This document shows positions 6,223 through 11,633 of a stretch of DNA of 11,633 nucleotides, piece by piece. How positions within the stretch are numbered: position 1 is the first letter of the stretch; the number at the start of each line of letters is the position of its first letter. The stretch lies in contig DHIR01000134.1 of the NCBI GenBank assembly GCA_002403905.1, positions 1 to 11,633 on the forward strand. The letters are read 5' to 3'. A program made the translations under genes and the position numbers. The notes under the pieces were generated by a model. The model ran no database searches and had not been told where the DNA came from. It saw only the letters and a list, made by a program, of their open reading frames with translations. The DNA comes from Mucilaginibacter sp. UBA4741 (GTDB taxonomy: Bacteria > Bacteroidota > Bacteroidia > Sphingobacteriales > Sphingobacteriaceae).

Positions 6223-9200
6223 TTACGCCTGGCCTATGCCATGGCAGCTTTTATATTTTTTACCACTACCGCAAGGGCAAGGGTCGTTTCTACCAATTTT
6301 TTGCTCAACACGTATTGGAGTTGGTTTTTGCAGTTCGCGCGTGTCGTCAAATTGTGGTATGCCGGTACCGCCATCATGCACTAACTCAGGTTTTGAGGTA
6401 CGCATTTTACGCATATCTGTTTTTGGCTGTGGCCTTGCTTCCTGCACCTCATCAGGCGCTTGCTGCGCGGCAATTCCTCCTCTAAACAAGAAACTCACCA
6501 ACTCCTTATTAACACTGGCCAACATCGAACGGAACAAATTAAACGCTTCTAACTTATAAACCAATAATGGGTCTTTTTGTTCGTAAGCCGCATTTTGTAC
6601 CGATTGTTTTAACTCATCCATTTCGCGCAAATGCTCTTTCCAGGCATCATCTATCAACGAAAGCGTAACATTCTTTTCGAATGATTTGATCACTTCCATC
6701 CCATTGTTTTCAACCGCCTTTTTAAGTGGAACAGCTACCTGCATGGCATGAACGCCATCAGTAAACGGTACTACTATATTTTCGATAATATTACCACGGG
6801 TGGTGTACACATCTTTCAAAATAGGGAAAGCCTGCTGTGCAATAGCTTCTGATTTGCGTTTGTAAAACTCGGTTACTTCTGCAAAGGTGTGGTCGACTAA
6901 ATTATTTAAGCTTGTTGCTGCAAACTCGTCCTGTGTAAGCTCAATATCAACAGAAAACAAACGGATAACCTCTAAATGGTAACCTTCATAGTTATTTACT
7001 TCTTTGTATTCGGTTACAACATCCTCAACTACATCAAAAACAGTATTGTTTAAATCCACGTCTAAACGTTCGCCAAATAGCGCGTTTTTACGTTTTGTAT
7101 AAACAACAGTACGTTGCGAGTTCATTACATCATCATACTCCAGCAAACGCTTACGGGTACCAAAGTTGTTCTCTTCAACCTTCTTCTGTGCACGCTCTAT
7201 AGAGTTTGATATCATGGAGTGCTGTATAACTTCGCCCTCTTCAATACCCATACGCACCATTAAGTTTGAGATCCGCTCCGACCCGAATAAACGCATCAAA
7301 TTATCCTCTAACGATACAAAGAATTGTGAGGTACCAGGATCACCCTGGCGGCCCGAACGACCACGCAACTGCCTGTCTACACGGCGCGACTCATGGCGTT
7401 CTGTACCTACAATGGCTAAACCACCGGCTTCTTTTACACCCACGCCCAATTTAATATCCGTACCACGGCCAGCCATGTTGGTAGCAATAGTTACCGTACC
7501 TGTTTGACCTGCTTCGGCTACTACATCAGCCTCTTTCTGGTGCATTTTGGCGTTCAATACGTTGTGTTTTATGCCGCGTAGTTTCAACATACGGCTCAAC
7601 AACTCTGATATCTCTACCGAAGTTGTACCTACCAGCACCGGGCGGCCTGCTTGAGTTAGTTTTACAATCTCATCGGCAACGGCATTATATTTTTCGCGAA
7701 CGGTACGGTAAACCAGGTCTTCCATATCCTTACGGCTGGCTGGTGTATTGGTTGGTATTTCAACCACATCCAGTTTATATATTTCCCAGAACTCACCTGC
7801 TTCGGTAACGGCAGTACCCGTCATACCGCAAAGCTTGTGGTACATCCTGAAATAATTTTGCAGGGTGATTGTCGCAAAAGTTTGTGAAGCATCTTCCACT
7901 TTCACGTTTTCTTTAGCCTCTATAGCCTGGTGTAATCCATCAGAATAACGACGGCCATCCAGCACACGGCCGGTTTGCTCATCAACAATTTTTACTTTAC
8001 CATCGTCAAGGATGTATTCGGTATCCTTTTCAAATAAAGTATAAGCTTTTAATAACTGGTTAACCGAGTGGATCCGCTCAGACTTAATAGAGAAATCGCG
8101 CATCAATTCATCTTTCCTGGCGATCTTTTCTTCAGCCGGCAAATCAGATTTTTCAATTTCTGCTATCTCTGTACCCACGTCAGGCATTACAAAGAAATGA
8201 GGATCTTCACCTGATGAGGTGATCAGCTCAATACCTTTCTCAGCCAACTCAACCGAGTTTTGTTTTTCGTCTATAATAAAGAAAAGTTCGGCATCTACTT
8301 TATGCATTTCCTTGTTTTGGTCCTGCATGTAATAATTTTCTGATTTTAATAGGGTTTGCCTGTTGCCACCCTCGCTTAAATATTTTATTAAGGCTTTGCT
8401 TTTGGGCAAACCTCTAAATGCACGCAGCAAAGCCATACCACCTTCTTCAGGTCCGTTTTTGCCTTCGGCGATAGCTTTTTTGGCATCGTTTAAAACACCG
8501 TTGATCAATGCTTTTTGTGCCGCAACCAAACGCTCAATGCGTGGTTTCAAATCATAAAACTCATGCTCATCACCACGTGGCACCGGGCCCGAAATAATTA
8601 AAGGCGTACGGGCATCATCAATCAATACCGAATCGACCTCATCCACCATGGCAAAATGCAGCTTGCGTTGCACCAGTTCTTCAGGACTACGTGTCATATT
8701 GTCACGCAGGTAGTCAAAACCAAACTCGTTGTTGGTACCAAAAGTAATATCTGCTAAATAAGCGGCACGACGTTCTTCGCCATTTGGCTCATGTTTATCA
8801 ATACAATCAACAGATAACCCGTGGAACTCATATAAAGGCCCCATCCACTCCGAGTCACGGCGTGCCAGGTAATCATTCACGGTTACAATGTGTACGCCTT
8901 GCCCGGCAATAGCGTTTAAGTAAGCAGGCAGCGTGGCTACCAATGTTTTACCCTCGCCCGTTGCCATCTCTGATATTTTACCCTGGTGCAATACTATACC
9001 ACCAATTAGCTGTACATCATAATGCACCATATCCCAGGTAATTTCATTACCGGCAGCCAGCCATTTATTATGGTGAATGGCTTTATCGCCCTTAATTAAC
9101 ACGTTTGGTTTTTTAGCAGCCAGGTTACGGTCAAACTCGGTAGCTGTAACCTCTATAGTAGCATTATCTTTAAATCTGCGGGCAGTTTCTTTTACTACGG

Positions 9201-9537
9201 CAAAAGCTTCGGGCAATATCTCTAACAATATAACTTCCAGCTCTTTATCTCTATCTTTTTGTAATTTATCTAATTGGGTATATAGCTCAACCTTTTCGGC
9301 AACATCCATATCCGGGTTGCTCTCTGTTTGCTCTTTAATAGCCGCAATTTCTTCATCTATGCCGGCTAATCCATTTTTAATAGTTTCTTTAAAAGCCAAT
9401 GTCCTGGCTCTAAGCTCGTCGTTAGTTATCTGGTCAAGCTTGGCAAACTCTGCCTTTACTTTTTCAACCAAAGGCAAAATAGCCTTAACATCCCGTTCTG
9501 ATTTGCTTCCGAAAAGCTTACTTATAAAATTTAACAT
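6223..9537 (-). CDS. secA: Protein translocase ATPase SecA
   Basis: The motor ATPase that drives unfolded preproteins through SecYEG at the inner membrane. It has 1104 residues, about 200 more than the E. coli protein. The N-terminus [10 protein letters not shown] is standard. Walker A is GEGKTLVA (194-201) and the DEAD-like motif is DEVDSVLID (299-307), followed by [11 protein letters not shown]. The preprotein cross-linking domain is enlarged at about 325-500, with an insertion of the type known in Bacteroidetes. The second motor domain carries [13 protein letters not shown] (686-698) and the arginine-rich motif VI around 712-735 ([12 protein letters not shown], then [12 protein letters not shown]). 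The scaffold helix is at about 960-985 ([20 protein letters not shown]). The C-terminal zinc site DPCPCGSG...CH uses Cys1087, Cys1089, Cys1098 and His1099 and binds SecB or the ribosome in other species. Every expected motif is intact. A promoter lies about 70 bases upstream and the frame has no competing start. The nearest downstream gene encodes an exported protein. Confidence 0.98.
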   Translation of the reverse strand: MLNFISKLFGSKSERDVKAILPLVEKVKAEFAKLDQITNDELRARTLAFKETIKNGLAGIDEEIAAIKEQTESNPDMDVAEKVELYTQLDKLQKDRDKELEVILLEILPEAFAVVKETARRFKDNATIEVTATEFDRNLAAKKPNVLIKGDKAIHHNKWLAAGNEITWDMVHYDVQLIGGIVLHQGKISEMATGEGKTLVATLPAYLNAIAGQGVHIVTVNDYLARRDSEWMGPLYEFHGLSVDCIDKHEPNGEERRAAYLADITFGTNNEFGFDYLRDNMTRSPEELVQRKLHFAMVDEVDSVLIDDARTPLIISGPVPRGDEHEFYDLKPRIERLVAAQKALINGVLNDAKKAIAEGKNGPEEGGMALLRAFRGLPKSKALIKYLSEGGNRQTLLKSENYYMQDQNKEMHKVDAELFFIIDEKQNSVELAEKGIELITSSGEDPHFFVMPDVGTEIAEIEKSDLPAEEKIARKDELMRDFSIKSERIHSVNQLLKAYTLFEKDTEYILDDGKVKIVDEQTGRVLDGRRYSDGLHQAIEAKENVKVEDASQTFATITLQNYFRMYHKLCGMTGTAVTEAGEFWEIYKLDVVEIPTNTPASRKDMEDLVYRTVREKYNAVADEIVKLTQAGRPVLVGTTSVEISELLSRMLKLRGIKHNVLNAKMHQKEADVVAEAGQTGTVTIATNMAGRGTDIKLGVGVKEAGGLAIVGTERHESRRVDRQLRGRSGRQGDPGTSQFFVSLEDNLMRLFGSERISNLMVRMGIEEGEVIQHSMISNSIERAQKKVEENNFGTRKRLLEYDDVMNSQRTVVYTKRKNALFGERLDVDLNNTVFDVVEDVVTEYKEVNNYEGYHLEVIRLFSVDIELTQDEFAATSLNNLVDHTFAEVTEFYKRKSEAIAQQAFPILKDVYTTRGNIIENIVVPFTDGVHAMQVAVPLKKAVENNGMEVIKSFEKNVTLSLIDDAWKEHLREMDELKQSVQNAAYEQKDPLLVYKLEAFNLFRSMLASVNKELVSFLFRGGIAAQQAPDEVQEARPQPKTDMRKMRTSKPELVHDGGTGIPQFDDTRELQKPTPIRVEQKIGRNDPCPCGSGKKYKSCHGIGQA

Positions 9538-9605
9538 ATTTAGTTTTATATACCGGCATCAACTCAATAATTACGCCATTGTAATTTTGAAGTCATTATG
9601 ACAGG

Positions 9606-9613
9606 CAAAGGTA
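9606..9613 (-). promoter_or_regulatory. -7 box of the likely secA promoter
   Basis: Read on the minus strand, TACCTTTG (9613 to 9606) matches the Bacteroidetes -7 consensus TAnnTTTG exactly, in the frequently seen context cgTACCTTTGcc. Transcription would start near 9600, giving secA a leader of about 60 bases. No TTG sits at the usual -33 distance; that area holds TTTAAACC instead. The box lies in the 109-base gap between the PIN gene and secA, so secA need not depend on read-through from the toxin-antitoxin pair. Confidence 0.6.
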
Positions 9614-9630
9614 CGTTTTTGAGGTGAAAG

Positions 9631-9656
9631 GTTTAAATGTGAACTACTATTTAAAC
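9631..9656. repeat. Perfect 8-base inverted repeat at the end of the PIN gene
   Basis: GTTTAAAT (9631-9638) and ATTTAAAC (9649-9656) are exact reverse complements around a 10-base loop. The PIN stop codon (9647-9649) lies at the edge of the right arm. It may act as a weak hairpin at the end of the toxin-antitoxin transcript or as a protein-binding site upstream of the secA promoter. The stem has only two G-C pairs and no U-run follows it on the minus strand, so it is not a convincing intrinsic terminator. Confidence 0.35.
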
Positions 9657-10054
9657 GGATTTTTAACAGTTAATTTTCCTTCTATGAGCTGACCGTCATG
9701 CAAGTCTTCTGAATAAAGAATTGAACATCCACTTTCCAGCGCAGCAGTTATAATGAGACTATCGTAAAATGAGAAACCATATAGATCGGCTATTTTACAG
9801 GCTTCAATTACTGTTACTTCTGTATTTATGTGTAAGTTATTATTTTGACTGCATTCTTCAATAAGCGCAGCTGCTACAATATAATCAAATTTAAATTTTC
9901 GGGTTACAAGATTACATAATTCTTGTAAAACCTGGGTACTTATGTAAGTGTTGTTTTCAGAAATAAGTTTTCGAGCGATTAACTGCTTATCTATTTCGGT
10001 ATTGGAATATGAGTAAACAAGAATATTACTATCCAGGAAAAATTTATCGCTCAT
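9647..10054 (-). CDS. PIN-domain ribonuclease, probable toxin of a VapBC-like pair
   Basis: A 135-residue single-domain PIN protein (counted from ATG 10054) expected to cleave RNA with one or two Mg ions held by acidic residues. The fold signature is complete: FFLDSNILVYSYS with Asp8, STQVLQELCNLV with Glu45, YGFSFYDSLIITAAL with Asp98, and ILYSEDLHDGQ with Asp117 and possibly Asp120. Length is typical of VapC-type toxins. The frame is also open to an ATG at 10063 and a GTG at 10066. I prefer 10054 because it places the first beta strand directly after the start, as in related proteins, but 10063 is equally possible. All choices overlap the upstream small gene (stop at 10044-10046), so the two are probably co-translated, toxin second. 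Its neighbour secA is unrelated. Toxicity is inferred from fold and context only. Confidence 0.85.
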   Translation of the reverse strand: MSDKFFLDSNILVYSYSNTEIDKQLIARKLISENNTYISTQVLQELCNLVTRKFKFDYIVAAALIEECSQNNNLHINTEVTVIEACKIADLYGFSFYDSLIITAALESGCSILYSEDLHDGQLIEGKLTVKNPFK

Positions 10055-10253
10055 TGGCTTCATCACGGTTAAACTTGTAATTCCGTGTATCCATCGCTAA
10101 AGCATTAAATGATACCTTTTTTTGTACAGATGTTTCTTTAGCTATTTCTTCATCTTTAGAAAAAGCTATAATCTCTATTTGTTTCCCAATATATTTTTTA
10201 GGGATATCAAATGAAATTGTTTGATCTTTGGGTGTTACTATGGTACGTATCAT
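10044..10253 (-). CDS. Small putative antitoxin upstream of the PIN toxin
   Basis: A 69-residue protein. The N-terminal half (MIRTIVTPKDQTISFDIPKKYIGKQIEIIAFS) looks like a short beta-rich module with an IP..YIGK.IEIIAF core, as in AbrB-like or other small DNA-binding antitoxins. The C-terminal half is polar and charged (KDEEIAKETSVQKK, ending NRDEANER), as expected for a flexible tail that wraps a toxin. Gene order (small gene first) and overlap with the PIN gene of about 11 bases are typical of type II toxin-antitoxin operons. The ribosome site AGGAG lies about 9 bases before the ATG, which is good for this phylum. I cannot assign a named antitoxin family with certainty. The functional call rests mainly on its partner. 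Confidence 0.65.
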   Translation of the reverse strand: MIRTIVTPKDQTISFDIPKKYIGKQIEIIAFSKDEEIAKETSVQKKVSFNALAMDTRNYKFNRDEANER

Positions 10254-10271
10254 TGCTTTACTCTCCTAATT

Positions 10272-10279
10272 CAAATATA
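10272..10279 (-). promoter_or_regulatory. -7 box of the likely toxin-antitoxin promoter
   Basis: On the minus strand TATATTTG (10279 to 10272) fits TAnnTTTG exactly. Transcription would begin near 10266, giving a very short leader that starts at or just before the AGGAG ribosome site. There is no TTG at the -33 distance. A short leader is plausible for a small autoregulated operon. Confidence 0.45.
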
Positions 10280-10292
10280 CTAAATTTACTAT
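10277..10292. promoter_or_regulatory. Palindrome at the toxin-antitoxin promoter, possible operator
   Basis: TAAATTTA (10281-10288) is a perfect palindrome. It extends to 10277-10292 (ATACTAAATTTACTAT) with only the C/C pair at 10280/10289 breaking symmetry. It overlaps the upstream edge of the -7 box, where binding by an antitoxin-toxin complex would block transcription. AT-rich palindromes arise by chance, so this is a candidate only. Confidence 0.3.
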
Positions 10293-10344
10293 TAATTCTT
10301 TTCATCGTCTTCTTCGTCTATATCGTCACCATTAAAGTTTTCAA
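10292..10344 (-). other. Alternative acidic C-terminal tail in the shifted frame of the helical protein
   Basis: Downstream of the T7 run, the frame reached by one extra base encodes FENFNGDDIDEEDDEKN and stops with TAA at 10292-10294, making a 174-residue product. Eight of those 17 residues are Asp or Glu, continuing the composition of the preceding FDEDKID. The present frame ends earlier, at 10318, with a non-acidic tail. This suggests a recent indel, a sequencing or assembly error, or slippage at the homopolymer. Confidence 0.45.
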
Positions 10345-10815
10345 AAAAATATTATCTATCTTATCTTCGTCAAACATTAATTCTTCCAGTTTCTCTTGTT
10401 CCGGCGTGCTGGTATCATAACGTATGGCCCAGTTATCTGGTATATCAATTGTTTTGTCAAACCCTCTTATCCATTCTACAAACTCCAGCCTAAATTCTTC
10501 AACTTTATCCCGCATCAAATCCACATACTCTTCCTCGTTTATGTCAAACATTTCTGTACAGATAACCGCGTTTAGCATATCCTGTATGGCTAGTTTAATT
10601 ATAACCGCGTTCTGCATCCGTAAAGAATATAAGCTACCACCCTCTTCTCCGGCAATTTTTGCACCTATCAGCATCGCGTTGCTTAATATCTCCCGGGCAA
10701 AATGTTCCTTCTTCTCGTCTTCTTTTATAGCCTCAACTATAATTTCGGCGAGTTCTAATATCTCGTCTGCTTTTTTGAAGACGGGGAGTTTTCTGTATTT
10801 GTCTAATCGGCCCAT
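10318..10815 (-). CDS. Helical protein of unknown function, possible frameshift near its end
   Basis: A 165-residue cytoplasmic protein with no signal peptide or membrane segment. Residues 8-115 are predicted by eye to be amphipathic helices (LPVFKKADEILELAEIIVEA; a segment around NAMLIGAKIAGEEGG at 46-60; then RMQNAVIIKLAIQDMLNAV; then EEYVDLMRDKVEEFRLEFVEW). The pattern of a first helix after LPVF.KA and a G/E-rich turn resembles the four-helix-bundle proteins related to the 23S rRNA intervening-sequence family, but the match is loose. The C-terminal 50 residues are acidic. The last residues after Phe157 (LKTLMVTI) break the trend: they follow a run of seven T on the coding strand, and the next frame would continue with a 17-residue acidic tail ending at 10292. 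The gene starts 8 bases after the stop of the upstream repeat-protein gene, so the two are probably co-transcribed. Confidence 0.7.
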   Translation of the reverse strand: MGRLDKYRKLPVFKKADEILELAEIIVEAIKEDEKKEHFAREILSNAMLIGAKIAGEEGGSLYSLRMQNAVIIKLAIQDMLNAVICTEMFDINEEEYVDLMRDKVEEFRLEFVEWIRGFDKTIDIPDNWAIRYDTSTPEQEKLEELMFDEDKIDNIFLKTLMVTI

Positions 10816-10823
10816 TAACTACG

Positions 10824-11633
10824 CTATTTATAATAGGTTATAATTCGTTCAATTTTTTGGGAGAAATTAGATGCGCTATATTGCACTAACCAATTATGTA
10901 ACTCATCATATTTAGTGTATTTGTACTTATACCTGGCGGTGCCGGTGCGATCTTCATCTTGTTCTGCCGTTACGTCACCATCTTCATTATACTCGTAGGA
11001 TGTTTTCATCGTACGCTTTTTATCAGCAAAAGTATATTCGGCAAAGTATCCGTTTTTATTGTAGCTATAATTGTATTCTTTATCATAATTTGAATCGTTC
11101 GTATGGTTTTTTTGATAAACCTTTTTACCCGATTTATTAAACCTTATGTCATTATATCCCCATGGTTTAACATCTCCCATACCAATTTCGTCACGTCTTT
11201 GCACCAAACCAGAATCTGTTTTAAAATAACTGTAGTTGATTACAAATTGTCCTTTTTTGGCATGATATATTTGTTTCGCCAATTGCCCTTCCTTGTTGTA
11301 AACATTTATTGTTTTTGATGTGTCGAGATCTACCTTATTGGAACCAAGATTTGAATAGCTATAACGATAGCACTCTGTCATTTGGCCCTTCTTATTATAA
11401 ATATTTATTGTTTTTGATGTGTCGAGGTATGTTATAGTGTAGTCCCGGTTTCTTGAATAATTATAATGATGGCTATCTGTCATTTGGCCCTCCTTGTTAA
11501 AATTAGAGCTATCTTTTGTGTTATAATGCAAGATGATTATTGAACGAATTTTTCCTTTGGGCTTTGCTCCTGGAAAGTTTTGCCCGTAGGAACTCACGTA
11601 CATAGTCAGCAATAAAACAGAAATCAATAATAG
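10824..11633 (-). CDS. Secreted YD/RHS-like repeat protein, partial at its 5' end
   Basis: The reading frame is open to the window edge. The TTG at 11627 is not a convincing start, because the two codons upstream (CTA, TTA) continue the hydrophobic signal-peptide run LLLISVLLLTMYVSSYGQ, so the true start lies outside the window. About 269 residues are visible. After the signal peptide, the protein is made of degenerate repeats built on Y/F-N-x-x-G: at residues 43, 77, 110, 163, 189 and 213 counted from the TTG, and a degenerate last one, YDELHNWLVQY, near 240. The ending, with NW and then IERIITYYK, resembles the close of many Bacteroidetes secreted YD-repeat-like proteins (YDxxGNW ... R.I.YY). 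It is presumably exported to the periplasm or surface. No enzymatic motif is visible. The next gene starts 8 bases downstream. Confidence 0.75.
   Translation of the reverse strand, partial: LLLISVLLLTMYVSSYGQNFPGAKPKGKIRSIIILHYNTKDSSNFNKEGQMTDSHHYNYSRNRDYTITYLDTSKTINIYNKKGQMTECYRYSYSNLGSNKVDLDTSKTINVYNKEGQLAKQIYHAKKGQFVINYSYFKTDSGLVQRRDEIGMGDVKPWGYNDIRFNKSGKKVYQKNHTNDSNYDKEYNYSYNKNGYFAEYTFADKKRTMKTSYEYNEDGDVTAEQDEDRTGTARYKYKYTKYDELHNWLVQYSASNFSQKIERIITYYK
11304..11426. repeat. Internal direct repeat in the YD-like repeat gene
   Basis: A 24-base segment at 11304-11327 (ATTTATTG through GTGTCGAG on the + strand) recurs exactly at 11403-11426, 99 bases away. It encodes the peptide LDTSKTIN in both units. 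A second shared segment, CTGTCATTTGGCCCT, occurs at 11375-11389 and 11477-11491, 102 bases apart. The protein units are thus 33-34 residues long. Identity at the DNA level suggests recent duplication of a repeat unit. Confidence 0.75.

Noticed and set aside
9580..9592. TAATTTTG on the + strand, a match to the -7 consensus
   Set aside because: It points into the PIN gene's antisense strand with no + strand gene downstream and no TTG at the -33 distance. Chance matches are common in AT-rich gaps.
9077..9601. A 174-codon open frame on the + strand, antisense to the N-terminal part of secA
   Set aside because: It is antisense to a strongly conserved gene, is a low-complexity Ser/Leu/Ala-rich translation with no motif, and has no promoter or ribosome site. 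Its existence follows from secA codon use.
10424..10843. A 139-codon + strand frame opposite the helical protein
   Set aside because: It is a Ser/Ile-rich antisense shadow. The minus-strand frame has coherent amphipathic helices and fits the spacing with its neighbours.
10318..11633. A polymorphic toxin and immunity pair, suggested by a YD-like repeat protein next to a small acidic helical gene
   Set aside because: The repeat protein has no C-terminal toxin domain (it ends in the repeat-type IITYYK) and is too short for an Rhs cage. The neighbour has no immunity-family signature that I can recognise.

Overview
The window looks like a chromosomal piece of a Bacteroidetes, most likely a Sphingobacteriaceae member (Mucilaginibacter/Pedobacter type). 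The reasons are a SecA of about 1100 residues with the enlarged preprotein-binding region seen in this phylum, signal peptides ending in SFAQ/SYGQ-like sites, a tricorn-type S41 protease, weak Shine-Dalgarno sequences, TAnnTTTG-type -7 boxes, and intergenic repeats of kinds I recall as common in these genomes. Genus placement is inference.

Layout. From 91 to 3354 a single + strand gene encodes a large secreted tricorn-like protease (beta-propeller, PDZ, S41 serine peptidase). It converges at about 3360-3480 on a run of minus-strand genes. In transcription order (right to left) these are: a partial secreted protein with YD-like repeats (10824-11633, cut by the window edge), a helical protein of unknown role (10318-10815), a putative antitoxin and PIN-domain toxin (10253-9647), secA (9537-6223), a SPOR-domain envelope protein (6125-5655), an M20 metallo-amidohydrolase (5662-4478) and an unrecognised secreted protein (4399-3479). 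No stretch longer than about 125 bases lacks a gene.

How the genes fit together. secA is the essential Sec translocase motor. It has a recognisable promoter of its own at about 9606-9613. The SPOR and M20 genes overlap by 8 bases and are probably co-translated. The SPOR protein, the M20 enzyme and the secreted protein may be read downstream of secA, but interspersed repeats separate secA from SPOR and M20 from the secreted protein, so one continuous operon is not shown. The right end (about 9650-11633) is more AT-rich and holds a toxin-antitoxin pair, a possible frameshifted gene and a repeat protein. It looks like an accessory segment beside the conserved secA block.

The most notable observations are three different families of interspersed repeats in the three gaps at 3361-3481, 4394-4475 and 6147-6220; a seven-T run in the 10318-10815 gene where one extra base would restore a strongly acidic 17-residue tail; and the compact toxin-antitoxin pair with a palindrome at its promoter. 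I do not see clear evidence of a wholly new multi-gene system.
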